A DNA stretch of 64,000 bases from Takifugu bimaculatus (GCA_004026145.2 CP034986.1:15176304-15240303), one strand, 5' to 3'. Positions 24,311 to 39,828 are shown, counted from the first letter of the stretch. Program-made: numbers and translations. The notes: generated by a model not told the origin, from the sequence alone.

Positions 24311-27300
24311 AGACAGAAGAGTGTTCAATTACACTTACTTTCCCATTGGGAGCGACCCCTCAAGTGTATGTTTGCCTCTGTTTGAACAAGCAGACGGAAA
24401 CACATGGGAGAGAAAGTGGGAGGAAAGAGGGACACTGATAATGTCATACACACAATATGTATGTCTTTCTGGGGGAATGTCTGATTCTTGCTATTCCATT
24501 AACAGTTTTGCAAAATCAAACAGCAGCTTTCAAAGTTGTTATAAGTACACAAATTCCCATATTGCATTTTCTTTGCGCTACTCTGCACATGCAATGTTTT
24601 TGTCCATGGGTAAATGCACTAATTAGTACAGCAGAATATACCCCCTGCAAGCTGCTACTGTGAAAGGCTACAGCCTATTGTGAATGTGCTGCAGGGCTTC
24701 AATGTAGTTACTATGTTTCCTTCAGATGGTTTTTGATATATAGCTGAAAATTGTCCAGACTGAGCATTAATCTCTACTGGGTTGAAGAAAGGGGAAGGTT
24801 CTGGAGGAGCAGAGTAGCTGTGCTTATCTGACTGAAAAGAGGAACTTTTTTCCTCTGAATTATTCTGCCTAAGCTGTTTGTGTGCTGCGAGTCGGGTTAC
24901 CTGAATTTAAGCACTGATGATTTAAATTTCTGGGAGGAGTCTTAAACTCTGTTTCCATCCAAGAAAAAAGAATGTGACGTTTAAAGCATTTTGAGGACAG
25001 GAATAAGAAAACAAGCCCCAAAAGGAAATTGGATACTCCAAATGTGTCATCGGGAGTTTTCCTGCTGCTCGCTTCCTGATAGTCCTGCAGCGATGTAGGA
25101 AGTGCCCAATAAACAACTTCAGATGGTTCATCAGGGAGAATCGTGCTCGAACTGGATTAATTAGTGGGAAATTGACTTGACAGGCGTGACAGGACTAGCA
25201 GGCTATTGATCAGCTGCTGTCATCACTAAAGGTGATTTGTGCAAGGAGCAGCAGCACTGTGCAGAGAGGGGTGGCTTTTGGGGATCTGAGACTCTGCTGG
25301 AGCAATACACCCTCCCTTTAAAGGTTAAAGCTCCTATTTCTGTCGGGATATTTATGCAGGAAAATTGAAGTCTCACCTGTGGATGGCCAGTATGATTTGA
25401 TAATGTTCACAGTTCGATTCTCTACATTAGGATTTGATTCCACATTGAATTGATTTTGATCTAGTGATAATGATCTAAGTTTTTTAAATGAACATTTGGT
25501 GACACCCCAAGGGACTTGTATCTATTTATCAGCCTGATTAGTTCCCCAACTGCATAATTACAGAATTGGTTGTGGAATCGTGTAGTACCACATTACTGAT
25601 CACATTCTGCCCGACTCATCAGACACATTTTTATGATCTGCCTGCAGAATTCAGCATCTCCACCATCTTTTTCCCAAAAAAGCTGCAGTCAAAATAAGAG
25701 TTTTAATTGAATTGTGCAGTATTTTACTGTTCCCAACGAGCTATAAGATAAAACCGATTTGTGAGCTGATACAACACCTTTCCATGGTTAACCGTAAGAT
25801 GATGCAATGTGTACTGTAGGTCTGTGTGAAGCAGATTTCAGGTCCTCCTAAAGTGAAGCATCACACATATGTGAAGTACAGGACCGCTTATGGCTCAAAG
25901 TTAATAGATATGATAGATGTTCTCATTGTTAGATTATCTCTGTCTAGAGCAAACTTTAAAAGAAAAGTCTATGTGGGAACAACCTTTCACTTCCCATAAT
26001 GCTGATATCAGTACTTTACATCCTCAACAACATGTGGATGCTTTGGATGCTGTATCTGACTTGTAGATGCAGATTTATATGTTTGATAAATTTAGCCTCG
26101 CAAATATGTAAGAGTTATCCATAATTGTCTCGTATAATGTTGACAGTCCAAGGTTAAAGTCAAGTGATGTATTGTTTTTATTCTTATCATACACAAGAAA
26201 CGGCACATTTACTGTTGTCGTTTTTAGTATTTAGCTTAGGAAAGGCTGATTTTAGGAAGGAGGGAAGGAATAAAGAGGCGCTTGGAAGCCTTAAAGAGCC
26301 CCATGTAAATAGATGACTTGTCAAGGGAGGATGTAGATAATCAAAGTAGTACCAATTTTTCATGTCAGAGTAACTTCCAGTGTGTTTGTCGTCACCTCCC
26401 TCAGCAGGAGTGCTGATATTTTTAGGGCCTGTTACAGTATTTCAATGCACACGAGACTGAGAGTGAAAGGGAGACAGATGGAGAGATACTCAGGGAGAAG
26501 AGGCGACGCGGCAATAATGGCGAGATGTTTGAGGACACTGAGTGAAGATGAAAATTGAGGTGGCTTTTTTTTTTTTAACTTTGTTTTTGCATAAAGCTTT
26601 TAAATGAGCATGCTTTTAAGGCCAGCTGGGGGAATAAAAAAAAGCACATCTAAAGTGCTCGTTCTTGAGGAGAAAGCCAGAACACAGGACACCTTCCCAC
26701 TTGTGTTCAAGACGTGTTCCAAAAGAGCCTGCTTGGCGTTAATGTGGCGTCAATGTGTTTACCTTCTACATCCTGGAGTTTGTCTCTAATGGCTCATGAT
26801 GGAAAAATGTAGTTACATTAGAGTTTAAAAGCAGTTGGTTCTGACACAATGTGGGATGAGGCAGATATTTCTTCTTCTGTTGCAAATATATGGCACTATA
26901 AGTTAAATGAGTTGTTTATTCCACAACACCAAGACTGCATTGCTCCATTTTTGTCTTCATTATGATGACGGTGAGGAAGAAGCACATCTCATCAGCCTTA
27001 GCTTTGCAAAACTGCCGAGGCTGGTTGAAGTTAATGCCCAGTGATCAATGTTCACATACGGTAAATGCTATGCTGCAGAAGAGTTAACCCACATGTAAAA
27101 AAAATAAACACCAGCCAATGAACGTAACAAACCATTGTGGGGCAAAGAACCTGTAATTACCCCAGGAACAATAGTGTCATGGTCAGCGGTTTAATGATGC
27201 TCTCCCTCTTTGGTGACTCATTATGTAGGTTTTCATGGTTGACCTGCTCTGTTCTCTTCAATCCGGTCCAGCCGAATCACTTTGAACCACTTCAGCCAGT

Positions 27301-30300
27301 TCCTTCTGTTCTAATTGGTATCAGACTGAACACATTTTGATCAGTTTTTTTTTTCCTCCAGTCAAGTTCTGACACGACTTTCAGTGTAATTCTTCTTGGG
27401 GTAACCCATAAAGCAAGAAGAGTCTCACCAAAGCAATAATGTACATCGTCCACTTTTTATATAACCACCAGATGGATTATAATGCCCATGATTAGTGTCT
27501 AAAGTTATTTTTGATCTGACAGGGTGTAATTTTGACAGGCCTCCGATTTACAATAAAACTTGACCTCGATTTGACGGATTTCAGAGTCCTGCAGGCCATC
27601 CTAACCACAAAGCTGTGAGTATGTTTGATTGCACCCTAGTTGTTATTCACCTTTTAAAATAGCACTCAGAAACCATTGGTAGTTTTCAGCTTTCATCTCC
27701 TCAGTCTCTGTTGGGAAGGCTCTTAGCACAGCTTTTTTCTCTGCAGGCCAGTGAAAGGCTGCACCTTGACATTTGAGAGAATGGCTCGGCAGAAGGAAAG
27801 TTTGATTTGTAGCTGCAGCACTTCTCACAGCTGAATGGCAACGCAATAATGCATTTTCCTGCTATTGCAAGGGTCTGCAGTAACATGTGAGTTAATTAAA
27901 CAAGACTCAGGATCAGCATTACGTGATTAGGAGGGTTTGGTAATGTCAGCTCGGTCCCTGATTAGACGACTGGAAAAGCAGGAAGCATCCAACACTTTAC
28001 ACTATCATTTTATGCTAGACTTTTAGAAGTCTTGGAGTTCCAACATCAACAGGAAACATTTTTCTCTGGCCTTGACCAAATGTGTAGTAGCATCACTTTG
28101 AACTTAGGCTTTAAACTTCACTGCTACTCTGCTAATTACTTTTCATGCACTCTCCACTCCTAATTGCTATTCATTTTCATATGAATGGTTTTGTTTAATA
28201 CACAGGCAAATGTTAATTGCAGGTCTGTAGCAGAATACAAACTCTCCTCTCCTGCACATAAAACACAATCCGACCTACTGTCCCAACCTGTATTTTCCAC
28301 CTCACGTGGCTCATTAGGTCATAAAATGGCATTAGGAGCGATGCGCTTGTCGCTTCACAGTGTTTAAAACTGATCTGAGCTTGGATGTTGGTCGGCCTGG
28401 GCTGGAAAGAGGCCAGACAACAATGACTGCGTTCATGACTTTGTCTTCACACAGTTGTGTCAAAACCTGACAGCTGAGAAATGTAAAAAGTGATGATAAA
28501 AACTTAGCAGTTAGCCGTTCCATCCGGAGAGGTTTCGGATGGTCTTGCTCTCTCCTTCAGCGCTGCTGACCTTATGAAGCAGGTGCGCCTTCTGCGCTTT
28601 TAGCCGCACATTCCATTTACCTGTCACCATTCTTCTGCCTTGTGTTGAGCACCCAGCGGATCGGTTTCTACATTGTTTTCTTTAGAAATTAAGAAGTGGC
28701 TGCGGTTTGTCAGTTCAGGGTTTATTTTGGTGTGTGCAACAGGCTTCTTGGAATAATTTAGAACTGCTGTTACGTAATATCGGTGTGCATAATTGCTGTT
28801 AATGTGGCCGACGCGATAATTGGTGGCGGCATTACGGTCATGAAAGAGAAGGTCGCACCATCTGCCAGCCTTCACGGTCACCGTCACCTCGATGGTCCAT
28901 TGAATTTGATCAGCTCTAGCACTTGGAAAGACAGCTGACTAATATACAGCACCGTTAACAAGGGGGATTAAGCAAATAGCAGCTCACAGTCTAACCCTGC
29001 GGTTAAAAGAGTCGAGCGAGTGATCAGAATGCAGGTGTTGCCATGCTCTGGTGGAGAGGGAGAGCACAGTTAAACCAGGACGCGTGGCAGAAATGTCCTG
29101 TTGCGAATATGCTTTTCTAATGCCATCATTGTGAAAAAGAACAATTTATAGTTCGCCTCTCTGCTGGTCGGTCGGTGATTAGTCGCAATGAATTTCTCTT
29201 CTAAAATAAGACACTCAGGGGTTTTTGACTAAAAAGTGATGCATTTGAACTCATTAATAAAAAAAAACTGTACAGTGACATTTGCTAACTAGTGTTATTA
29301 AACAGAAATTACAGCGGAGCCTGATGGGATTGGAAGCTATCCTGGCAGACAGCTGTCCAGAGCAGCAGCGATCAGTCCTCAGCACCTCACTCTCATGCCG
29401 AGGTTGACATTGGCTTTATTGCTGCCACTTAAACGTTAAGGCAAATTGATTTTCTGAGCCGGTAAATATATTTGGATTTAAGTCCGCCACATAAATCTAA
29501 TCGATTGTTCCTTGGCCAAAAGCCTAAACAGCAAATTTCATAAAAGTGGCTTAAACTTTTTTCTTTTCCACTTCCCCGAGGACAAAAGTCTTGCATGGAC
29601 TAAAGCAAAAGGAAAACAAATTCAGTAATGGGGTGACAGGGTGTCATACTGTGGTTTCAGATTGCAGGGTTTATTAAGTCAACTTCTTTCCTTTAATTTG
29701 TGTTTACCCAGGCGGATGGACGGAGTCTGTTTCCTCCAGCTCCACCCATTTCCAAATCCCTTCAGATCCCCTTAAGCCAATTAGGGACTCTAGAAGTGAA
29801 AATAAGGAACCAAATTGGTCCTTTGGTTAATCTCTCTGGGGAATGGCTAGAAAGATAGAGAAGAAAAGGTGTATGGAGGAAAACTTCAAGATGGAGGAAC
29901 ATTTGAAAGCAGGTGAAGAGAAGAAAATAATGCAGGAGAACGGACAGAAGAATGTCTGCCTTCACCTGCATCTTTACACGGCGCATGCTTTGTAGCTCCC
30001 ATTCGTGGGGGCGATATATCAGCCCGGCAGTACTTCCATAGCAGCAGGAAAAACCTCAGAAAACATTTCCTCCAAACTCATGTTCAGGTTTTTCTCTTCC
30101 CTGAATCCAGAGAATTAAAGGAGTCTGGTAGGCTTATCACCAGTCACTATCACTTGACAAAGTCATTATTCCTCTTCTCCAGGGCTTTCTGAAACAATCG
30201 GCCGCCCAAATTGAAGTCGGCTCCATCTTTGTTTTTCACGTCACAGTATAAACATGTCGCTGCTCCCTCGGCGCCCTTTAAAATGACCCTTGTTGCTGCA

Positions 30301-31434
30301 GGAATCACAGCACATTTACTGTGTGGCTCATCATTGCAACTGGAAATCTTTGCTAAACCTTTTATGAAGATCATATAGTGTTTGATGATGATGGACAGGT
30401 ATTCTCTCCCCTCACTCAACATCTCTGCAGCCCCCAAAAAAAAAACACACCAAACAAACAAAAAACAAAACAAAACGAAAGAATTATGGCCACACCTTAA
30501 CACTCATGGATTTAGATTTAAAAAGGTTTTGTCCCATATGAAGCAGCTGCATGTGATTTGGCAGCTGCTGCTATACTGTGAAATAAATTGGATCTCGAGT
30601 ACCCACTGACATCATATTGCACCTGTCAAAGTTGTATAAACACTGTGCAAGGACAGTAATTATTTTAAATTACATTTCAAATTTGAACAAACAGCAGGAG
30701 GCATTCTCTAAACCAGAGAGAACAAATTGGAGGACACGTTTATGCATCTGTTTCTAATGCAGCTAGTGTGATTGTGGGTTATTACTGCAACAAATTTAAA
30801 GCACACTTGCATCTTTTAAAGTGGAAAGTCGCACATTTATTTGCTTTCGTAAATTCAAGCTTTGCTGTTTTAGCTAGGTTTTTTTTTTTTTTGCTTTGAG
30901 TGTGGGTTGTGTGATGGGAAAGTTGTGAAGCTGCACTCTCTCTTGTTGCACACAAGGAAACCAGAATTGGAAGACTTGACTTAAATGAGAAAGGGTGCAA
31001 TGCAGAGTAGAGCAGTTCTATTATATGACTATTTCAATTTGTCTATCCATTATTTAGGAGCATCAACCATATTTCAGCCTGTATTTGTTGCATTTTACAC
31101 ATGTAAAGCTCCAGCTCCAATGGCAAGACAAAACTATAGTGGTGCCAGGTCGATTGAAAGTTATTGGTAGCCAGTGGAAATGGACAAAAACTCAATTAGA
31201 CCAGCACGCTCCGTTAGGCTTCAGGTAATGCTTGTGCATGTCTAACAGGCCTGCACAGGAACGTGCACTGGAAATTGTCGGTATTCATATCAGGCATACA
31301 CTTTTGTGGGTATGACTGAGAGCCAGAAAATGCTTCTGCACCATGTGTACAAATTCATATAAACATGTGATTTGTCCTGCTCTTTTGCACATTGAAAGTG
31401 GTGTTATTAACAGAATTGGTGCAATTTTATGCCA

Positions 31435-31457
31435 CCCCCCCCCCCCCCCTTTTTTTT
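31435..31457. repeat. Poly-C/poly-T tract
   Basis: Fifteen C residues (31435-31449) are followed directly by eight T residues. Such tracts are prone to length errors in sequencing. Confidence 0.9.
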
Positions 31458-32512
31458 ATCTGATGTGACACTGAATGCTATTGCCTGCACAGTAATCTCC
31501 ATTCAGAGTCAATCTTGACATTTTTCCAATTACATGGATATGAAAAATACAGAACAGCCTCCTGCCGAAAGCGAGCAGCAAGAGAAATGAGAGACTGAAA
31601 CAACCTGTGGAGAGGAGCACAAACTGTACAGAGAAACCAGAAATTAAACTAGAAAAAGAAATCAAACTCAAGTATTGAAGTTACAATGGTCTTGGCCCTG
31701 CAGAGGAAGATGCATGACGTGATTAATGCAGTCACAAAGATGTATTTACATTGTGGATGTCTATAAAGATGATGTTTATCCACCTTTGGCCTTTCCATCA
31801 GTGCTTTTTCAGTGCTTTTCATTGGTATTTGAAGTGAGTCAACAGAGGGAGACACCTCCTACAGGCTTTCTGTCTAATAAATGACAGCAGCAGGAAAGAT
31901 TATTCTTCTTTCCTGAAGAGTTAATTACAAGAAAGTCTGCTCTTATGGGGGCATAAATTGGAATGGAGCGATGTGGCGAAGCAGAATGCATTATGGGAAA
32001 TAAATGATTTTGTTCAGCTAATAAAATTGTGTTTTTGAATTTTCGCGATGCTTTGCTCACTTTCCAAAGTTTTTTTACTTGCTTCTTTTCCCTGCGTATT
32101 CTTTGTCCATGTGTGTATTCATGTGTGTTTTCTCTGTGTTAATCTGCGGCTGTAGTGAGGCTAATCTTTACCTGGCAAAGGAGCACACTGGGTTAATCTG
32201 GAACAGGTGGGAGCTGCTGTCAGGTGGAGCAAACACACAGAAACAGGGACAGCTGAAACGGTCTTGAGTGGCTTGAGCTTGTGTATGAACAAGAGTTAAA
32301 GGTGCTTGTCCTCCTCCAAAATAACCATTTTATCAAACTCTCAATATTAAAGTTGCATCTATGGAGCTTTATCTTGTAAAAGTAAAAACTCACATTATCA
32401 ACACAATTTCCTGCCAGGGCTGCAGAACTGGACTTTCTTCATTGTGATGCTTTAGGTACGCTACGGAGACAAATAACTTTGTCATCTGTTGGTGCAGATG
32501 ACAAAGACTTTA

Positions 32513-32515
<3 letters not shown>

Positions 32516-32593
<78 letters not shown>

Positions 32594-32607
32594 ACACACA
32601 CACACAC
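32516..32607. repeat. CA microsatellite
   Basis: A long CA run with a single CC phase break near 32592. Confidence 0.98.
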
Positions 32608-33767
32608 TTAGATGACCAACCTTTCTTACACATCCCTCAGTGTGGTTGTGGAGAACAACAGGGTTCCAGCCAGGAAAATTCATCTTCCCTCATCTCTCTC
32701 ATGTTTTGGGCCACATTCATTTATTACAGTACTCTGTCTCTCTCTTAAGCCCTTTTTCTGCTTAGTCTCTCTTTTTATTTCCCTCTTTTAATTCCCAAAA
32801 CATGATATACCCCCTCAGTCTTTTTTATTCCTTCTCTTTTCTCTATTAATTTATCTCCCTGTCTCCCGACCATTCCTCCCTTAGATTTTATGTCCTTTTT
32901 TCTTCCTCTGCTATTTCCTTTTTCCATCCTATTTATTCTCCTATATTTTTATTTTTTGCAGTTTTCATCTTCAGACAAATCATTTTCTCTTGAAAGTGAA
33001 GAGTTTAAAGATTTTTATGGCTTAGATTTTTGATTTAGCTTCTTATCTAACCTTGGGCCAATTATGGACTGCTTTGCTAGCACAAGTGTAACGTACACAG
33101 AATCCCCGAGTGCATCTTTACATCTATGGTGCCGCAGTTCCTGATTTAGCTCCTTACACAGCATGGCTCCTGATTGGTCCGGCAATTATTTTTGAAAAGG
33201 GTTTTTAACAATCCGACTGAAAGACCAATGAGTCCATGTCCTCGAGATGGTTATGTCGGCGAAACTGCTGACCTGGAGCTCCGAAAATAATTGAATATGA
33301 GCTTCAAGATCTTCAGCTGTCCTGTCACATAACAGACATCTACACTAACATTTAAATTATGTTTATTTTATTTTCCAGGATGACCAGTGTCAACTCACAT
33401 GTGTGTTTTAGTAAACAGCATAGACAGGGGCAACAGAGATGCAAAGTCCAGCGTACAACCCCCCCCATTTGATGTCTACTTAGACCTGCTAATGGAATGA
33501 TGTACTCCACAGGAATATCTCTGAGATGTAACTGCTGGTGATTGATATTTGGCAAGACGTGATATTCATCACCACAAAGATAAAAATGGCTTTGTGCCTT
33601 GGCTGGCAGCATTTGGACATGTTTTCAGAGAAGAGGGTAATAATGTCTCCCTCAGTCATCTCTCAGGCCCAAACATCCCCCGCCCCCCTATCAGGCAGCA
33701 GATGATCTGTATCAGCTTTACATTCCAAAGTAATTTTGTCTCTCTCACATATGCACGCACGTGCATG

Positions 33768-33789
33768 CACACACACACACACACACACA
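33768..33789. repeat. Short CA microsatellite
   Basis: Eleven CA units, preceded by a GCACGCACGTGCATG stretch. Confidence 0.95.
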
Positions 33790-36700
33790 GAAACACAGTT
33801 TACATGTTGCGCTCGCATTAATTGACATTGAATTTGACTTATCATCCATGTCTCTCACTTTCAAATCATCGTCTTGTCTCTTCCATCTCTTTGTCCACAT
33901 TTTCCTCTCCCTCTCTCTATTTGTTCCCAACTCTCCCCCCTCTTTCTGCCAAGTATCTCCCTCTCTCCATCACTTCCTCTCCAACTCATCTCTCCGTAAT
34001 GACCTGATCTGATTGGATTTGGTTTCAGATTCCTTTCCATGGCTAATGGCTGTGACCGTTGCTAGGCAGCAAGTGCCAAAACAGCAACAAACATGTCTCT
34101 TTTTTTTAGGGCCATGCCAGCAACAGAGATGGATCACTAATTTGCACTTGTGGTGATTCTTTACTACCTCCCGTGGTGGACTGGCTCAGTATCATGAACC
34201 TGTCTGTCTCTCAAATGTAGTGCCAATTCAATTTAGGACAATAATCACAGGTTTTGCTTAAGCTTTGGTGACATCTAAATGTCAGACTCGGTTAATTATT
34301 TCATTTGAATGTGATCTTGGCTCATCCACCAAGAAAGGTGGTCTTTTAACTGCATAATTTGAATCATAGCGTCCAGCCGCTGAATTCAATAATCTTTACA
34401 AGTTTATTTAACTTCAAATATGCAAAGCGAGCAGGAGGATTCCAGTGTTTTGACAGTTCTATATTTTCATTTCTAGCACACATTTTCCATTATACAAAAG
34501 TTCTTATCTTTTCCTTCTGCCGAACTTATAATTTACCTTTTAGTAAATTAATTAAATAAGTCCTTGCGTCATGGTGACTGATGCACTGACCCTCCACTGC
34601 AACATCTGCTAAATGCCTAAGATATAATGGCTGCAGTTGAAATTGTATCCAGGTCTTTGTATTCTCCTCATGAGCAGCACTATCTTTGTCCTTTTCTTCG
34701 CTTTGGAAATAAGGGTCTATAGAACAGACATGAATAATGTCTGTTGCAGTGATAAAAAAATAAACATTCTATTTACTTAATGCATTTATGCAGTTTAAAA
34801 TGTCTAGTCCACCTCAAAAACTGTCCCTGCCATATTAGAACTCTATTGGCAACCATGAGTGAAGAGTTAAATACTACTGGAAGGCTCTAATGCCGTGGGT
34901 ATTTAAAGATTATTGTGTCTTGCTTGTGTATGTTTGAGCTTGTCCTCCTCCATATTTGATGACCGTGGTCTGTGTACTTACAGGAGGTTGGAACTCAGGG
35001 TTTTTTCCTCCTCAGTCTTTGTGGAGCTGTTTGCCAAGCCTCTGTACTTGTATGCGCTCTACTGCCAGACTCCAGCTGGCTCCCTGGATGGATCAAAACA
35101 GCCTTCCAGTTTCACTCTCCATCATTAGCAATGAAACTGATGGGTTGAAAACATGCGTTTTGTGGATCCAACATCTCACTCCCACCTATTAACCAGGCAG
35201 CAGCTTTGTTGCCTGATACAGGCGCATCATCCGTTTGATTACTTTGGTTCTCTTTTTTCCCACCTTTAAGATTTAATGTCCATCTGGTAGGAGGGACTGC
35301 TTAGAGCCTTGTAAACACAACAGACTTTGTTATCGGCCTATTCAACATTCACACGTGCCCATTTTCAGCCATGCTTACAAATGCTTTGTGTTATTTTTCT
35401 TTGTGGCTTTGAGAAAAAGGAAATAAAGTGTTCCACTAAAGAGGTTTAATGCAAATGACCCTGATTCATTTTCACACTAAGGTCACTCCATACTGCGCCA
35501 CCCACCTATAATACACTCAACTTATTACATTTAAAAGGAAAGCATTCATCTCCCATAAGCCTCCCCCGACTATAGGACTATAAATGATGTCAAACGCTGA
35601 AGTCGAACAGCCAGAATCAGTTAATGTGTGTTTTGAATAATCAACCAATATTATCAGAATATAAAGCTCAGGGTTTTTTTCCCCCAACTTTTTACTTTGT
35701 TCCAGAAATTCTGTGCTGCTTTTTTTGTTTTTGGTTTCTGCCTTTCATTTTTATTTTGCTTGGAAACACAAGGAAAAGGCAAAGGCCGTTACAGCCTTTC
35801 ATTTTTGCGATCTGTGTTGAATTGAACCTTTAGAATTGTAGAGGGACGGTTTTTCAAATTATTTGTATGAAGTTGTTTTTAAGCCAACATTAATCCCAAC
35901 AGTTCAGTTGAGCTTTCCGCCCGCAGCTGTGGTACAACAACGCAATGAATCACCTTTATTTCTGTTGGTCCATCGACTGCAGCACGAGCTGTCCAGAGTG
36001 CTGATCCTGGAACTGTCCCAGGTACTGATCATCACTCATTCAGCACTTTAGTGTCCCACTCGATAAGTCTTTGATTTACATGAAAGATTTACTTTATTGT
36101 CAGTGCATTCCTTGCTGGCTTGTTGTCCTTTCAACCTCCCAGAGTTAAATGCTGCAAAATGAAAAGAAATATATATATATTTTCTTCACTTCTAACTCTT
36201 CCAACCTGATTTTTAAACAAGTCAACAACTTGTTGGAGCTTCGTTTTGCGAGTAATTCATTTTGTGACGTAAAAAAATGAAAGGCAGTTGGTGCATGCTG
36301 CTCAGCATGAGTGCGGATGACTTGAGCTTGCAGATTTGAGAAACTGTGGTTTGATCAAGTGGAGGGTTGATTCTGAACACAGCAGTCAGTCTCGTGTTTA
36401 GAGGCTTGCTTGTTTTTGAAACCGGGTGTGTGAACACAAAGTAGCTGCTGATTCAGTGATGTCTTTGAAGCTCCAGATGATGTATTCATATCTGATAACT
36501 GTCTGTTTGTTTTAAACTGTAGCTGAGATATTTAATATTGAAACCTCTTTGAGGTGTTACATCTGCTGTCCTTTCACTTTCGTCTCTTCCTTGTTTTACC
36601 TCTTCACACCATGTCCAGTAGGTCCCAGGGCTTTCGATTTCTACTTTTGCCCGTTCTCCATTCTGCACTAGATTCCCTCTGTTTCTTTTGTCTGTGCTAC

Positions 36701-37235
36701 CTGCTTTAAAACTTAGTAAAAGCATCTCTTTCATGGGATGCATGTAGATGATGTGAGGAGACCGTGAGTCTCAGTGTGTATCCGTGTGTGTCCATGCATA
36801 ACTTCTTTTCTTGTGGGTGGGTGTGGAGCCACCGCAGGTTTTGGGAGCAGAACAATGGTCTGCTTAAATGGACTATCGATCGTGCCTCAGTCTTCCTGTC
36901 CGCCCTGCTAATTCCACACATTCCCTCATTTCAGTTGACAGCACACAGTTTACTTTGCACACAGGGTCTAATACAGAGTAATATGCTCACATTGAGGACC
37001 AACAAAATACATGCTAAAGAAGCAAAAACCCACTGCACTTGAAGCCAAATGAGATCATCTTGATGAGAATGCAAAGTAGGACCTCAGGATTTTAGTGTTA
37101 ATCTTGAGTAGCAGATTTAAAAGCAGGACAACAGTTGTGGAAGGCGTCCCGCTAAGGGAATTGCAGATTATTTGAACTGATTGATGTTTTGCTTCTTAAA
37201 ATTGCTTTAATAGTTAAATTCCAACTTTTGGGGAA

Positions 37236-37238
<3 letters not shown>

Positions 37239-37266
<28 letters not shown>
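37239..37266. repeat. GT microsatellite
   Basis: Fourteen GT units within the presumed first intron. Confidence 0.95.
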
Positions 37267-37553
37267 ATTGAAATATCAGGACTGAAGTGTAAATACTGCA
37301 ATTGCAATGTCAGGAAAGATTTGTTGTATGTTGTCCCAGCAAGTCAATAAGGAACAGGAGGTTGAGAAGAGATGATCCAGCAGTTGCACTCAAATGAACT
37401 TCTGTTGAGCAAGCAAAAATAAATCTGATATATTCCTCTCATTGCTCATTAAAAGTATATACTGCAGCGCACCCCCTTCAAAACCAACCCATGTTTCTCC
37501 AAAACAGGATGATTGTTGATGTCTTTAATAGAACTCATAAATCCTACATGATT

Positions 37554-37555
<2 letters not shown>

Positions 37556-37625
<70 letters not shown>
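37556..37625. repeat. CA microsatellite
   Basis: About 35 uninterrupted AC units. Confidence 0.98.
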
Positions 37626-37627
<2 letters not shown>

Positions 37628-39729
37628 TGTTGAACACACAATTGGAGACGGATTACCTGATTTATATGAGATTGTTCGTTACAGCTTCTGCTTCATTCAA
37701 GCTTCACTGCTCACTGGTCCATCTCTCTCTCTCTATCTTCAATGCTCTCTCTGTCTTTCTCTCTCTCACTCATTTCCTCTCTCTCTTCCTCTCCCTGTGT
37801 ATGTAAGTGTGTGTCCAGTACCTCACCTGTGTGCGGCTCAATGTGGGACCTTTTTAATTAATGGAGAAGTTTCATTTTCAGCACTATTAGTCAATGCCTG
37901 GCTCGTGTCAACACCGACACATACACATGAGTATTGGCACACACACACTCACACACTTCCTGGAAGAGAACTGTGAGCATGGTTGGTGTAATATTTAACC
38001 TGATGTTGTCTTTCTGGAAGAAAGTGTAATTTATTATCTGCAATAATGGGAAGTGACCCTATTTGCAGCCAAATGATCGAGGTGGGGGAGAGGTGTTATT
38101 ATAAGTCAGCAGGTTGTCATATTGATTGTAAAGGCACGTCTCACGCCACACCGCACAGCTGCCTCATCTACAAGGGTCCTTCACTGAAAATGGCTTCCAG
38201 GCAAGATGGGAATTCCATTTCAAACCTTCCTTTAGTTTCACTCATTTAGCTGAAAAAAGATAAAAACAAAGTTGTAATCTGATTGGAGACCTTGCAGGAA
38301 CATCCTTCACATAAAAACCGTTCAGAAACCCTCCATAATGAGGATTTTTAACCTACTACTAATTTAGGAATAAGTACTACTACTACTTTCATATTTGATG
38401 CCCCATAAAATATAAATGAAAACATTTTAAAAGTACTTGGCCAGTGACACATAAATGCTGCCCTCGTCCTGCTCTTTTTTATAACATAGCTGAGGCCATA
38501 GAAAATGACCTTATACAACCCTGTGTACCATCCAGTGTTGACATTTATTTCAATGCTATATTAATATATGTATGAACACTCAGCTTAGGGTACTTTTTCC
38601 CATAATAGAACTCATTTTTCAGGCCATTTGAGGGATGTTTATTGCCAAGATTATTTATTTAATCCCTTGCCAGAAAGGTCTGTAGTTTAAAAATGGCAGT
38701 TTCAGGCCAAACTAGTAATGGCAGCTAAGAAACAGCTGCATTGAAAATAATGTAGCATTTTTCAGTCAATATCTGGTTTTGTTCATTTTAAGTTAAAAGC
38801 AAGTGGCTCCACATTGAGTATAATGACCTTAACGATTTTCAAATTGTTGGGTAGCTGGTGGACAATTGTGACTTGTGCTGAATGACTCCTCTCAGTCCAC
38901 ATGCACTGCAGTTTACACAGATTGAGATGAGTAAGGCTGAATCCCTGTCATACCTCTTTTCCTTGGTTTTGCAAGTTCACAACAAGCAAAGAGGTGTCAG
39001 GATTCTCTAAGGTTAAGGGGAAGGGCTACGCAGCCACTGAAGCGAAGCCAAACCAAGACTTTACATGAAACAAAGGCATAGAGGGTGTTCCCGATACACC
39101 GCGCTCACTGACATGATGGCGGGACATGGGCAATAAATGGAAACTCGTAAATGTAATTATGTGCAGCTATTGATTTTAACAGTGACAACGCTTATATTTT
39201 TGAAATCTCATATTAAAGGGTTAGCTACTACACATTAATATTCATCCATGTTTTGAATTCTTAGTTGTATTTTAAAACCAATCGTTATAATGAGGTAATA
39301 CATCTGTTAATACATCTAAATACTGGCAGCACCGATGGCAAAATCCCTGCAAACAGCACCAGAAACCTGGCAACTGTTTATGGAGGAGGGCATGTTGACT
39401 GCGCCTTGTTGCTTTTGCTGATGTAGCAGAACATATTTGATGACGCAACAGTAGTCAAGTGGTGTCCCGTATCTTTGATCCATTCCCCTCTTTACTCTGT
39501 GTGGAGGGGTAAGTGTTGTTGAAGTGGAAGGGGTAGAAAGGAGAACTGGCACCGGGATCGGTGCTTATGGTGCAGATCAATTTTAGCTTCACCTGTCAGA
39601 AAGACAGTCGCACACATCTTGTTCGTCAGTCACAGGGGCTGATATGTGCTCCAGCTCTTCAAAGCACATGTGTGGCCTTTTCATGTTCTTTTTGATGTGC
39701 TGCACTAGATCTTACATGACCTGTGCTCT

Positions 39730-39732
<3 letters not shown>

Positions 39733-39778
<46 letters not shown>
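39733..39778. repeat. CA microsatellite just upstream of coding exon 2
   Basis: Twenty-three AC units end 50 nt before the first base of exon 2, in the zone where the branch point and its upstream flank are expected. Length variation here could affect exon 2 recognition; this is inference. Confidence 0.97.
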
Positions 39779-39780
<2 letters not shown>

Positions 39781-39828
39781 ATACACAGATTTCGGAGGTA
39801 ACTGTGTTTCCTTTTAATCCTCCTGCAG

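Noticed and set aside
26517..26556. ATGGCG followed by a donor-like GTGAAG in a phase that could join exon 2
   Set aside because: The donor is poor, the peptide does not resemble any known dystrophin or utrophin start, and such combinations are expected by chance in 29 kb.
37491..37976. 161-codon plus-strand open frame
   Set aside because: Much of it is CA-repeat THTHTH and CT-rich low complexity, with no family resemblance. The same applies to frames at 18.95, 32.5, 47.1 and 62.2 kb.
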